Source: Pseudomonadales bacterium (GTDB taxonomy: Bacteria; Pseudomonadota; Gammaproteobacteria; Pseudomonadales; Porticoccaceae). From it: 64,000 bases of DNA. The notes below the pieces were generated by a model, which saw nothing but the letters and a program-made list of their open reading frames with translations, was not told the DNA's origin and did not search any database. Shown in pieces: positions 9,001 through 17,683 of this stretch. The first letter of the stretch is position 1; each line of letters begins with the position of its first letter. The translations under genes and the position numbers were made by a program. The stretch spans positions 372,001-436,000 of the forward strand of contig JACKOF010000001.1 of NCBI GenBank assembly GCA_024234435.1, written 5' to 3'.

Positions 9001-10457
9001 TGAAACTGGTATCGCGTCCTGGTGTCGGTACGATTGCGGCGGGTGTCGCAAAAGCCTATGCAGACTTGATTACTATTTCAGGTTATGACGGCGGAACTGC
9101 AGCTAGCCCTATTGCCTCAATCCGTTATGCGGGATCGCCCTGGGAACTGGGTCTGTCCGAAACGCACCAGACCCTCAGAGCCAACAATCTGCGTGGTAAG
9201 GTTCGCGTACAGACCGATGGCGGTCTGAAGTCGGGCCTCGATGTGGTAAAAGCTGCGATTCTGGGAGCAGAAAGCTTTGGTTTCGGCACCGCGCCAATGG
9301 TCGCTTTGGGTTGCAAGTATTTGCGCATTTGTCACCTGAATAACTGTGCTACTGGTGTTGCCACCCAGAACCAGAAACTCCGGGATGAGCATTACAAGGG
9401 TACAGTGGAAATGGCCATGAACTTCTTCCGCTTCATGGCCGAAGAAACACGTGAGTGGCTTGCCCGATTGGGTGTTCGTTCACTGGCTGAACTGGTTGGC
9501 CGTGTAGATTTACTGGAAGTGTTGCCGGGTGAAACCGGCAAGCAGCAGAAACTGGATTTAAGCCGGATTATTTATACGGATGAGCTCCTGCAAAGCAAGC
9601 CCCAAACCTGCCAGGTAGCAAAGAACCACCCTTTTGATAAGGGCGAGCTGGCTGAACGAATGGTGGCAGATATCCTGCCTGCCATAGAGTCCACCAGTGG
9701 CGGGGAATTTAGCTACAATGTCGTCAACTGTGACCGCTCTATTGGCGCCAGACTCTCTGGTGAAATTGCCAAGCGACATGGCAATCTTGGCATGGCTGAC
9801 AACCCGATCACTCTGAACTTGACTGGCGTTGCCGGGCAGTCGCTAGGGGTTTGGAATGCGGGTGGTTTGCATATCTATCTGGATGGTGATGCCAACGATT
9901 ACGTTGGTAAAGGCATGGCCGGAGGAAAGCTGGTACTGCGTCCGCCCCGGAATAGCCGGTTTGCTTCTCACGAAGCCTCGATTATGGGCAATACCTGTCT
10001 CTATGGTGCCACTGGTGGGCAGTTGTTTGCTTCTGGCTGCGCGGGCGAACGTTTTGGTGTGAGAAACTCTGGTGCACATGCTGTTATAGAAGGCGCTGGT
10101 GACCATTGTTGTGAGTATATGACAGGTGGTGTTATTACTGTCCTGAACACGCCCGGACGTAATTTTGGTGCTGGTATGACAGGCGGTTTTGCCTATGTGC
10201 TGGATATCCAAAACCGGTTTGTTGATCGTTACAACAACGAACTGGTCGAAATACGCCGGATCAGTGATGAGTCAACCGAGGCGCACCGTCATTTTTTGAG
10301 AGGCAAGGTAGAAGAGTTTGTTCGTGAAACAGGTAGCGAATGGGGCTCGGAAGTCCTTGAAAATTTTGATGTTTATACCACCAAGTTTTGGCTGGTTAAG
10401 CCCAAGGCCGCCAATTTGCATGGCTTGCTCGAAAGCTGCCGCGCCGCACCGCAGTAA
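6006..10457 (+). CDS. gltB: Glutamate synthase (NADPH) large subunit
   Basis: 1483 residues, full length. Residues 1-14 are a propeptide, and Cys 15 (in DNCGFGLIAH) is the expected N-terminal nucleophile of the class II glutaminase domain (to about 430). A central domain, the FMN-binding synthase domain (GGRSNSGEGGED near 890) and the 3Fe-4S cysteines in CKYLRICHLNNC (about 1105-1116) follow. The C-terminal GXGXG beta-helix domain is also present. It makes two glutamates from glutamine and 2-oxoglutarate. It is followed 27 bp later by gltD. Confidence 0.98.
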   Translation: MPTGLYRLDEFKDNCGFGLIAHTKGVASHRLLKTAIESLTCMTHRGGIAADGKTGDGCGLLMQKPDGFLRAVARDQLALELPDQYAVGAIMLSQDPALQARARSVFAEEISRRGLEVAGWREVPTDNNCLGEIALESVPVFEHVFVSGPEQPVEEMNANLFMAKRCIENRLQDDASFYIASLSTSVISYKGLMMPVDLPTFYQDLADERLETAICVFHQRFSTNTMPRWPLAQPFRMLAHNGEINTITGNRNWSVARTPKSISPLLPDLSEALPLVNRTGSDSSSLDNMLEFMLAGGMPLHRAVRMLVPPAWHNVFDMDPAQRAYFEYTSMHMEPWDGPAGLVITDGRYAVCTLDRNGLRPSRWVLTNDDIITVASEVGVYNYKPEDVVAKGRLGPGDIMSIDTQTGTVHHTDEVDSQLATGKPYRQWLRKGSRKIEATMECESIAIEGEMSRDVVRRYMKMFQISLEERDQVLRPLAESGQEAVGSMGDDTPMAVLSKKHRNLFDYFRQQFAQVTNPPIDPLRESVVMSLNCELGRELNLFTETEQHAQRINMGSPVLSPRKYHALRDGDQGYQVKKFSINYRPQEMGLKEALLKLCDEVEKSIRDGISIVILSDSDIDQGKQPIHSLLATGAVHHRLIDQGLRCDANIVVSTAYARDPHQIATLIGYGASVVYPYMSYHILCDLIETGELLCDTTTAFTNYRKGINKGLLKILSKMGISTIASYRGAQLYEIVGLADEVVELCFKDTPSRIKGADFSDIEEDQSGLAKDAWSSRKPVNPGGLLKYVHGQEYHAFNPDVIAALHDSVQHNDYAAWHKYAELVNKRPVATLRDLLTIKKGIEPVSLQEVEPVSDIISRFDSAGMSLGALSPEAHEALAEAMNTLGGRSNSGEGGEDVARYGTIKVSKIKQVASGRFGVTPHYLSSAEVIQIKVAQGAKPGEGGQLPGGKVNDLIATLRYSVPGVTLISPPPHHDIYSIEDLAQLIFDLKQVNPSALISVKLVSRPGVGTIAAGVAKAYADLITISGYDGGTAASPIASIRYAGSPWELGLSETHQTLRANNLRGKVRVQTDGGLKSGLDVVKAAILGAESFGFGTAPMVALGCKYLRICHLNNCATGVATQNQKLRDEHYKGTVEMAMNFFRFMAEETREWLARLGVRSLAELVGRVDLLEVLPGETGKQQKLDLSRIIYTDELLQSKPQTCQVAKNHPFDKGELAERMVADILPAIESTSGGEFSYNVVNCDRSIGARLSGEIAKRHGNLGMADNPITLNLTGVAGQSLGVWNAGGLHIYLDGDANDYVGKGMAGGKLVLRPPRNSRFASHEASIMGNTCLYGATGGQLFASGCAGERFGVRNSGAHAVIEGAGDHCCEYMTGGVITVLNTPGRNFGAGMTGGFAYVLDIQNRFVDRYNNELVEIRRISDESTEAHRHFLRGKVEEFVRETGSEWGSEVLENFDVYTTKFWLVKPKAANLHGLLESCRAAPQ

Positions 10458-10484
10458 GCGTGTGTTAAACGTACAGGTACAACT

Positions 10485-11903
10485 ATGTCTCAGCGTTTAA
10501 ACAATCATTTCCAGTTTGTCGAAGTGGGTCGTCAGGATCCACAAAAGAAAGATATGGAAAGTCGTACCCACAAGTTTGTGGAGATTTACGAGCCCTTTCA
10601 GCAGGAACAGGCTGCCAGCCAGGCGCATCGCTGCCTGGCTTGTGGTAATCCCTATTGTGAATGGAAATGTCCGGTTCACAATTACATTCCGAACTGGCTC
10701 CAGTTGCTTGCCGAAGGCAACATTATGGAAGCGGCAGACCTCTGTCATCAGACCAACTCCTTACCAGAGGTTTGTGGTCGTGTTTGTCCCCAGGATCGCC
10801 TTTGTGAAGGTGCCTGCACCCTCAATGATGATTTTGGTGCCGTTACTATCGGTAATGCCGAAAAATATATTACTGATACAGCCTTTGCCATGGGCTGGCG
10901 ACCGGATGTTTCAAGTGTTGTCTGGACAGATAAAAAAGTTGCCGTTATCGGTGCTGGCCCGGCAGGACTTGGCTGTGCCGATATTCTGGCTCGCAACGGG
11001 GTAAAACCGGTTGTGTTTGATCGCTACCCGGAAATCGGTGGCCTGCTCACTTTTGGTATTCCCGAGTTCAAGCTCGAAAAATCCGTGATGCAGTTGCGCC
11101 GGGAAATTTTCGAGAGCATGGGCGTTGAGTTTCGTTTGAACACTGAAATCGGAACAGATATCACTATCGACCAGTTGATGGACGAGTACGATGCCGTTTT
11201 TATGGGCATGGGTACTTACAGTTATATGAAAGGTGGATTCCCGGGTGAAGACCTTCCCGGTGTGTATGACGCGCTACCGTTTTTGGTCGCCAGCGTCAAT
11301 CGTAATATGGGGTGGGAGAAATCGCCCGAAGAGTTTATCAGTGTTGCCGGCCAGCGTGTTGTTGTACTGGGTGGGGGCGATACAGCAATGGACTGCAACC
11401 GCACCTCTATTCGACAGGGAGCAGTCAGTGTCACCTGTGCATACCGTCGAGACGAAGAAAACATGCCCGGTTCCCGTCGTGAAGTGAAAAATGCGAAAGA
11501 AGAGGGTGTAAAGTTTCTGTTCAACCGGCAGCCTGTGGAAATAGTCGGTAACGGTAAAGTAGAAGGTATCAAGGTGGTCACTACCGAATTGGGCGAACCT
11601 GATACTGATGGCCGTCGTCGACCAACGATTATTGAGGGCAGTGAAGAAGTGTTGCCCGCAGATATCGTATTGGTGGCGTTTGGGTTCCAGCCGAGCCCTG
11701 CATCCTGGTTTGCCGATCAGGGTGTTGAACTCAACAGCTGGCAGGGCGTTATTGCAGAAGAAAGCCAGACGTTCAAATTTCAGACCAGTAACCCGAAAAT
11801 TTTTGCTGGTGGCGATATGGTACGCGGTTCTGATTTGGTGGTCACCGCTATCTGGGAGGGTCGCCAGGCTGCTGAAGGTATCCTCGATTATCTTGACGTC
11901 TAA
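10485..11903 (+). CDS. gltD: Glutamate synthase (NADPH) small subunit
   Basis: 472 residues. N-terminal cysteine clusters (CLACGNPYCEWKCP and CGRVCPQDRLCEGAC) bind 4Fe-4S clusters. Then come an FAD GxGxxG motif (VIGAGPAGLGCAD, about 150-162) and an NADPH-binding GGGDTAMDC. It feeds electrons from NADPH to GltB. A 36-bp gap separates it from the hemE coding region. Confidence 0.97.
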   Translation: MSQRLNNHFQFVEVGRQDPQKKDMESRTHKFVEIYEPFQQEQAASQAHRCLACGNPYCEWKCPVHNYIPNWLQLLAEGNIMEAADLCHQTNSLPEVCGRVCPQDRLCEGACTLNDDFGAVTIGNAEKYITDTAFAMGWRPDVSSVVWTDKKVAVIGAGPAGLGCADILARNGVKPVVFDRYPEIGGLLTFGIPEFKLEKSVMQLRREIFESMGVEFRLNTEIGTDITIDQLMDEYDAVFMGMGTYSYMKGGFPGEDLPGVYDALPFLVASVNRNMGWEKSPEEFISVAGQRVVVLGGGDTAMDCNRTSIRQGAVSVTCAYRRDEENMPGSRREVKNAKEEGVKFLFNRQPVEIVGNGKVEGIKVVTTELGEPDTDGRRRPTIIEGSEEVLPADIVLVAFGFQPSPASWFADQGVELNSWQGVIAEESQTFKFQTSNPKIFAGGDMVRGSDLVVTAIWEGRQAAEGILDYLDV

Positions 11904-11945
11904 AATCAGCCATTAATTAGGGCTAACGAATGGGATACTTTGTGC

Positions 11946-13010
11946 ATGACTGAACTCAAAAATGACCGTTTTTTACGGGCGCTGATGCGTCAGCCGGTTG
12001 ATGTCACACCTGTCTGGATGATGCGCCAGGCCGGTCGTTATTTGCCTGAGTATCGTGCCAGCCGTGCCGAAGCGGGCAGTTTCATGGATCTGTGTACCAA
12101 TCCGGAGAAGGCGTGCGAAGTGACCTTGCAGCCGTTGGAACGTTTTCCTTTAGACGCCGCAATTCTGTTTTCCGATATTTTGACTATTCCTGATGCTATG
12201 GGGCTGGGGCTTTATTTTGAAGAAGGTGAAGGCCCCCGGTTTCGCAAACCGGTCAGGAACGAAGCCGATATTGATGCACTGACAATACTGAAGCCCGAAT
12301 CCGAACTTCCGTATGTGATCGATGCAGTCAAGACCATACGCAGGGAGTTGAATGGTCGTGTGCCGCTGATCGGGTTTTCTGGCAGCCCCTGGACACTGGC
12401 AACATACATGGTCGAAGGTGGTTCCAGTAAAGATTTCGCTCGCTGCAAAACCATGGCTTACAATCAGCCGGAGTTGATGCATCAGCTGCTGTCAAAGCTT
12501 GCCGACTCGGTAATTGCTTATCTGAATGCTCAGATAGCGGCTGGTGCCCAGGCGGTACAGATTTTTGATACCTGGGGAGGTGCTTTGTCGCACAGTGCCT
12601 ATCAGGAATTCTCCCTGCAATACATGCAACAGATTGTGGCAGGCTTAATCAAGGAACATGAAGGTCGCCCTGTGCCGGTCATTCTTTTTACCAAGGGGGG
12701 AGGCCAGTGGCTGGAAATGATTGCAGACACAGCTTGTCATGCCATCGGTGTTGATTGGACGACCCATATTGGTCATGCCCGTGAACGAGTTGGTGACCGC
12801 GTTGCCCTGCAAGGTAATATGGATCCCGCCATTCTCAGGGCCAACCCCGCAAGGATTCGTCAGGAAGTCGCCACTATTCTGGGTCAGTTTGGCGCCGGAG
12901 GAGGTCATGTTTTTAATCTGGGGCACGGCATAACACCAGACATAAACCCCGATCACGCGGGGGCTTTTATAGAAGCCGTTCACGAGCTTTCAGAGACGTA
13001 TCACCGCTAA
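11946..13010 (+). CDS. hemE: Uroporphyrinogen decarboxylase
   Basis: 354 residues from ATG 11946. A TTG six bases upstream is in frame but unlikely. The family signature MRQAGRYLPEYR lies near residues 25-36 and GFSGSPWTLATYMVEG near 140-155. It decarboxylates uroporphyrinogen III to coproporphyrinogen III in heme synthesis. The position after gltBD matches Pseudomonas. Confidence 0.97.
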   Translation: MTELKNDRFLRALMRQPVDVTPVWMMRQAGRYLPEYRASRAEAGSFMDLCTNPEKACEVTLQPLERFPLDAAILFSDILTIPDAMGLGLYFEEGEGPRFRKPVRNEADIDALTILKPESELPYVIDAVKTIRRELNGRVPLIGFSGSPWTLATYMVEGGSSKDFARCKTMAYNQPELMHQLLSKLADSVIAYLNAQIAAGAQAVQIFDTWGGALSHSAYQEFSLQYMQQIVAGLIKEHEGRPVPVILFTKGGGQWLEMIADTACHAIGVDWTTHIGHARERVGDRVALQGNMDPAILRANPARIRQEVATILGQFGAGGGHVFNLGHGITPDINPDHAGAFIEAVHELSETYHR

Positions 13011-13100
13011 ACGCCACTGTTTTCGCCAATTGTCGCCAGAAATAACCGACTGTTCCACAAATATTGCATTTGACCTGGTCAGAATTCACAGTATTCGAGT

Positions 13101-13136
13101 CGGGTAGTATCTTTGATACTCCCGGCACAGTTTTTT
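13101..13136 (+). terminator. Possible hemE terminator hairpin
   Basis: CGGG-T-AGTATC (13101-13111), loop TTT, GATACTCCCG (13115-13124): a 10-bp stem with one bulged T, and a run of six T at 13131-13136. The T run is separated from the stem by six bases, so it is not a classic terminator. The 13011-13212 gap holds nothing else I can name. Confidence 0.35.
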
Positions 13137-13212
13137 GCTGGTGTTTTGGACTACACTAGCAAATAGCTCTAACGGACTGAGGCTGCGCATTCCGGCAGTT
13201 TGGTGAAACACT

Positions 13213-14652
13213 TTGGGTATCAAGCAGGTCAAAATTTCGGCTTCCGATGTAGGTCTGGGAATGTTTGTTTCCAGTCTCGATCGCCCATGGTCGCAAACGC
13301 CCTTTCCAATTCAGGGCTTGATGATCCGTGATCACCAGGAAATAAAATCCCTTCAAGCCTACTGTGATTACGTTTATATCGATATCACCAAAGGTCGAGG
13401 GCCGATATCCGCTACAACCGGCGTCGCTCCTTCTGCTCGGACTATTCCTTCGAATGGCTCTCTGGATGAGTTGATTCGTATTCCCACTCGTCCCCGGACA
13501 GTGAAGAGTAAACCACTTGTTGTTAACCACAACACCTACCAATCCACCGCATCGTTGAAGGTTGAATCGCGTAAGGCCGAAAAGGTTTTGCTGAACCTGA
13601 GGGGTGCATTCACGCTGGCAGTAAAACAGATATCTAAGGGCAAGAACTTTGATTATCTGGAGTTGAAAAGCCATGTGGATGAAATGGTTGAAAGTGTGAT
13701 CCGGTGCCCCGACGCTTTTACCTGGTTGTTGCGCCTGCGTCTGAAAGATCAGCACAGTCATGATCACAGTTTGCGCTCTTCCCTGTGGGCTGTTCAGTTT
13801 GCACGTTATATTGGTATGTCGAAAAGTGACATCAGCGCTCTTTGTTTGGGGACGTTGCTAAAAGATATAGGCAAACTCAAGTTAGGCAACGAGCTGCTGC
13901 GTAAGAAAAGGCGAACACGGGAAGAAGAGAAGAAATACCAACAGTTCGTTGAATTTGGCGTAGAGATGTTGCGCGAGTCCGGTAAAGTGGAACCGCGTGT
14001 TGTTGCCATTGTTCGCTATCACTGCGAACGATTTGATGGCAGCGGATTTCCAGAGGGTGTTGCGGGTGAAAAAATTCCGCTGCTGGCACGTATTGCCGGA
14101 ATAGCCACAACCTATGATGCAGTCTCCAATCCGAGGGAATCGTCCGATCCGGTAGCGCCTTCCAGAGCCATCAGCCTGATCTACAATATGCGTGGCAGGG
14201 GGTTTCAGGAAGATCTTGTCGTTGAGTTTATCCAGTCTATCGGCCTGTATCCTACCGGCACAATCGTAGAGTTGACGACTGGCGACATTGGTGTGGTCAT
14301 GGAACAATATGCCAAGTCTCGTCTAACGCCTCAGGTTGCCATTCTGAACGCCGACGCCGGGAAAAACTCCGAAGGCTATACGCTGATTGAACTGAAAGAT
14401 GAAAATGCTGCCAGGAAAGCCCTGAAAGCACTGGGTTCCAGATCAGCCGGCTCGGTCTCAAAACTCGCGATAGCACGTGATCTGGAGCCTTCAGGGTTCG
14501 ATATTGATCTCAGAAAAGTATCCGGGCTGGTGATGGATTGCAGCTACGCTAATGTGGTGGCGAATGTCTCTTCTGACAGCAAGTCGAATCCGGGTAAGGC
14601 CATCATCAGTAGCATTAAACAGCGCTTCCTAGGTGAACGCTCTTATAGCTAA
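13213..14652 (+). CDS. DUF3391/HD-GYP protein with degenerate active site
   Basis: 479 residues. The start is TTG 13213: an in-frame stop lies at 13204 and the DUF3391 domain (IKQVKISASDVGLGMFV) begins at once, so no other start fits. N-terminal DUF3391 (1-130), HD-GYP region (about 165-345), C-terminal tail. Intact HD-GYP proteins hydrolyse cyclic di-GMP. Here the HDIGK motif reads KDIGK (K217-D218), the HHE motif reads YHCE (Y269-H270), the histidine expected near residue 245 is absent (FVEFG), and the D of DxYDA is T299. GYP is GFP (278-280). Several metal ligands are missing, so catalysis is doubtful. A sensory or scaffold role is my inference. The stop lies 5 bp from the convergent psd stop. 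Confidence 0.85.
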   Translation: MGIKQVKISASDVGLGMFVSSLDRPWSQTPFPIQGLMIRDHQEIKSLQAYCDYVYIDITKGRGPISATTGVAPSARTIPSNGSLDELIRIPTRPRTVKSKPLVVNHNTYQSTASLKVESRKAEKVLLNLRGAFTLAVKQISKGKNFDYLELKSHVDEMVESVIRCPDAFTWLLRLRLKDQHSHDHSLRSSLWAVQFARYIGMSKSDISALCLGTLLKDIGKLKLGNELLRKKRRTREEEKKYQQFVEFGVEMLRESGKVEPRVVAIVRYHCERFDGSGFPEGVAGEKIPLLARIAGIATTYDAVSNPRESSDPVAPSRAISLIYNMRGRGFQEDLVVEFIQSIGLYPTGTIVELTTGDIGVVMEQYAKSRLTPQVAILNADAGKNSEGYTLIELKDENAARKALKALGSRSAGSVSKLAIARDLEPSGFDIDLRKVSGLVMDCSYANVVANVSSDSKSNPGKAIISSIKQRFLGERSYS

Positions 14653-14657
14653 AACGT

Positions 14658-15575
14658 TTATTCTGTCGCCCCGGTAACCTGGCGGGCCAGCTTTTCTCCC
14701 ATTCGGGTTGTGCTGCCATGCTGGAAATGCGGTTGCCATTCCACGGCATCTTTTTCGAACAATAAAATGACTGTCGAGCCAAACTTGAAACGGCCCAGCT
14801 CCTCCCCCTTTTTCAGCGACACCGAATGACGATCAGTATAGGTAGTGGTCAAAGGCATTTGAGCGGTGTATTGGCCGTGCCATACGGTTTCTATGCCAGC
14901 TACCATCATGGCGCCTACCAGAATGACGGCACAACGCCCAGCGGGTGTATCAAAGACACAGACTAGACGCTCGTTTTTAGCAAACAGGCCGTCGATATGG
15001 CTGGCGGTGGCATTATTAACCGAATACAGCTTGCCCGGAATATAACGGCAGTAGAGCAAACGCCCTTCAATTGGCATATGCACTCGGTGATAATCCTGGG
15101 GTGACAAATAAATCGTGGTAAAGAGCCCTTCCTGAAAAGCATGGCTGTCTTGATCATTGGCACCCAACAGTGCTTCCACCGTAAAAGATTTACCCTTAGC
15201 CTGAAAAACCGCACCTGTGCTGATGTTACCTATTTGGCTGACAGCGCCGTCTGCAGGGCTGACCACAGTCTCAGGGCCACTATCCACAGGTCTTAAGTCG
15301 GGCTTTAACGCGCGAGTGAAAAAGGCATTAAAGTTCTCGTAATCGTCGGGGTTGGCGGATTCCGCTTCAGCAAGATTAATCTTGTAAACGCTAGAAAAGC
15401 CTTTTATTAGCCAGTTTTTTAGCCAGTGAATCCGCGACTCTGCCAGCCTTGCTCCCAAGCGGGAAAGCAGGTGCTGGGGGAGAATACGCTGTAACGCGGC
15501 AAAGCACTCACCCACATGATCGGTCGAATACTGGTCGGCACTTGCCTGACCTGTCGCTGAAGGCTTATTGCTCAT
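14658..15575 (-). CDS. psd: Phosphatidylserine decarboxylase proenzyme
   Basis: 305 residues. The cleavage motif is FGST (265-268), a variant of the usual LGST. Self-cleavage before S267 would make the pyruvoyl group of the alpha chain. The catalytic D in SPADG (D109) and H in HRVHMP (H166) are present. It makes phosphatidylethanolamine at the inner membrane. The start overlaps the stop of the upstream rhodanese gene by 4 bp, so the two are probably co-translated, as in Pseudomonas (rhdA-psd). Confidence 0.95.
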   Translation of the reverse strand: MSNKPSATGQASADQYSTDHVGECFAALQRILPQHLLSRLGARLAESRIHWLKNWLIKGFSSVYKINLAEAESANPDDYENFNAFFTRALKPDLRPVDSGPETVVSPADGAVSQIGNISTGAVFQAKGKSFTVEALLGANDQDSHAFQEGLFTTIYLSPQDYHRVHMPIEGRLLYCRYIPGKLYSVNNATASHIDGLFAKNERLVCVFDTPAGRCAVILVGAMMVAGIETVWHGQYTAQMPLTTTYTDRHSVSLKKGEELGRFKFGSTVILLFEKDAVEWQPHFQHGSTTRMGEKLARQVTGATE

Positions 15576-16411
15576 TCGCCCATCTCAACAGGTGTATTTT
15601 CCAGATTGCCCCACTCGGACCACGAACCCGGATAGGCGGTGATGTTCGGGTACCCAAGCAGTTTTGCCACCAGATAGGTAAAGCCGGAGCGGTGGTGAGA
15701 CTGGCAGTGTGTTGCAATTTGCTTATCCGGGGTTAAACCCAGCCCTTTTAAATATTCAGTGGCATCTTCGCGTAACCGAAGGTTACGATCTTGATCCATT
15801 AGCGAAGTCCACTCGCAATGGATAGCGCCGGGAATATGGCCGCCTTTTGCTGCCATCACTTTCTCGCCTGTGTATTCGCCGTGGCTGCGGGCATCCCATA
15901 CCACGAAGTTGCTGTTATCCAGTTGGCGGAGTATGTCGTTAACGTCGCTGGTAGGAGTGGTATCGATATTCACTGTTCGCTCAATGGCCTGCCGGTCTGG
16001 AATTTCGTCCGTAACGGGAAACCCCTCATTAATCCAGGCCACAGCGCCGCCATTAAGGTATGACCACTTGGTGTGGCCAATCACATCCAATGTCCACAGA
16101 AAACGGCCCGCCCAGCCGCCGCCTTCATCGTCATAAGCAACAACGTGTGTGTCTTCGGTTATCCCTAGCCGAGATACCAGGGCTGATAGTTGCTCCTGCG
16201 TAGGCAGCTTGGCATTAGCCGGTGGTTCCGGGCGCATAATTTCCTGTGGCGAAACATGTACGGCCCCGGGGATATGCTTGCTGCTGTATAGCGCGTCACC
16301 GCAAAGATCTACAATCAGAATGTTGGAGTCTGAAAGGTGCTCTAGCAAGGTTTCTGGCTCAACAAGCATGGGTAAGGTTGATGCTGATTGTGTTGTCTCT
16401 GAGGGCGTCAT
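15572..16411 (-). CDS. Two-domain rhodanese (RhdA-like sulfurtransferase)
   Basis: 279 residues, two rhodanese domains (about 15-130 and 155-275). The active-site loop is CQSHHRSG with Cys 236, closely like the CQTHHR loop of Azotobacter vinelandii RhdA. It differs from both CRKGVT (bovine-type thiosulfate sulfurtransferase) and CGSGVT (mercaptopyruvate sulfurtransferase). The catalytic cysteine would carry a persulfide. The natural donor cannot be read from the sequence. Upstream gene of a two-gene operon with psd. Confidence 0.92.
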   Translation of the reverse strand: MTPSETTQSASTLPMLVEPETLLEHLSDSNILIVDLCGDALYSSKHIPGAVHVSPQEIMRPEPPANAKLPTQEQLSALVSRLGITEDTHVVAYDDEGGGWAGRFLWTLDVIGHTKWSYLNGGAVAWINEGFPVTDEIPDRQAIERTVNIDTTPTSDVNDILRQLDNSNFVVWDARSHGEYTGEKVMAAKGGHIPGAIHCEWTSLMDQDRNLRLREDATEYLKGLGLTPDKQIATHCQSHHRSGFTYLVAKLLGYPNITAYPGSWSEWGNLENTPVEMGE

Positions 16412-16530
16412 AGCTTTACCGATAATAGCAATGTGAAGTTGTAGGGTGTATTAGCTTTTCAGCGCAGGATTGTAACATCGCCTTGTTCTAGGCTCTATTT
16501 GCTTGCTTTAAGTATTTTGATTCAAAGCAA

Positions 16531-17532
16531 CTATTTAGATATGAGGCTGTTGACGATCAGCCAATAGCTATCGATTCGCTGCTGACTGATTCTTCCTTCA
16601 GCAACGGCAGTATTTATCGCGCAGCCTGGCTCTTGCCTGTGTTGGCAGTCCCGAAACTTGCACAGACCAAGAAAGGGCCGAAACTCAATAAAACCGTGGG
16701 CGACATTTTCCGGGGCCATATGCCACAACCCGAACTCCCGAATGCCCGGCGAATCGATCACATCGCCGCCATCAGGCAAGTGAAACAGTCGAGAAGTGGT
16801 TGTGGTGTGTGTCCCCTTGTCTCGTGCTTCTGAAAGCTCCCCAACGGCAACGGATATGTCGGGCGCCAAGGTATTGAGAAGTGAAGATTTACCCACGCCC
16901 GATTGCCCCACAAATACACTGGTGAAAGGCTTTAGGTATTGTGCGAGCGGCGCAACGCTGTCGGCATTTTTGGCAGAAACAACCAAAGTGTCATAACCCA
17001 GTTGTTGGTAACTATCCAGAAGCCCAATAAGAGTGTCTTCATCATCCAGTAAGTCGGCTTTATTCAAGAGCAATAATGTATCGATACCCTGAGTTTCTGC
17101 GGCAACCAGATAGCGATCAATTAAATTGGCATGTGGCTCCGGTTTTGGTGCAAATACCAGCACAATACGGTCAATATTGGCTGCGACAGGGCGTAGATCG
17201 CCCCTGTTGTCCGGGCGGCAGAGTTCAGAAGTTCGCTCGTTTACTGCGACCACCACACCTGTGGTTTCGCCGCTTTGCCAGGTGATCTTATCCCCGGTCA
17301 CCAGTGGTTCCAGGTTGGCACGCAAGTGGCAGCGGGTAATCGTGCCGTCTTGCGCTTCAATATCGGCCTGTGCGCCGTAATTGGCCACAACAGTGCCAGC
17401 CAGTTCCGGGCCAAGAGAAGCGCTTTCTTCATGCAGCATATCCGCTGCATTGGTGTCGGCATTTTGCTGTTGCCGCGCTTGCTTTGCACGAATTCGACGT
17501 TTCTGTTGGGCGGTTAACCGACGTTTTGCCAT
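16531..17532 (-). CDS. rsgA: Ribosome small subunit GTPase RsgA
   Basis: 333 residues. Basic N-terminal tail, OB fold (about 45-110), then a circularly permuted GTPase domain with G4 (NKAD, 157-160) before G1 (GQSGVGKSS, 209-217) and G3 (DSPG, 260-263). The zinc ligands C291, C296, H298 and C304 follow. It acts late in 30S subunit assembly. The gene is divergent from the MscS channel/orn pair, in the rsgA-orn neighbourhood known from Pseudomonas. The 151 bp between the two starts (17533-17683) should hold divergent promoters, but I see no strong consensus. Confidence 0.95.
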   Translation of the reverse strand: MAKRRLTAQQKRRIRAKQARQQQNADTNAADMLHEESASLGPELAGTVVANYGAQADIEAQDGTITRCHLRANLEPLVTGDKITWQSGETTGVVVAVNERTSELCRPDNRGDLRPVAANIDRIVLVFAPKPEPHANLIDRYLVAAETQGIDTLLLLNKADLLDDEDTLIGLLDSYQQLGYDTLVVSAKNADSVAPLAQYLKPFTSVFVGQSGVGKSSLLNTLAPDISVAVGELSEARDKGTHTTTTSRLFHLPDGGDVIDSPGIREFGLWHMAPENVAHGFIEFRPFLGLCKFRDCQHRQEPGCAINTAVAEGRISQQRIDSYWLIVNSLISK

Positions 17533-17683
17533 GAATATTCAGTGATCTATAGGTGGCTTAGTGCGTCGCAAGGATATAGCATATGGTGAACGAGAGATAG
17601 AAGGGCCTCTCGCGACCCGTATGCTTGAAAGCGGGTTGGCAGCAACAGATCATTTTGAAAAGACCGCAGGGGATACAAACCAA

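Noticed and set aside
13156..13767. 203-codon minus-strand ORF across the start of the HD-GYP gene
   Set aside because: The plus-strand frame encodes a clear DUF3391 domain; the antisense product has no recognisable features.
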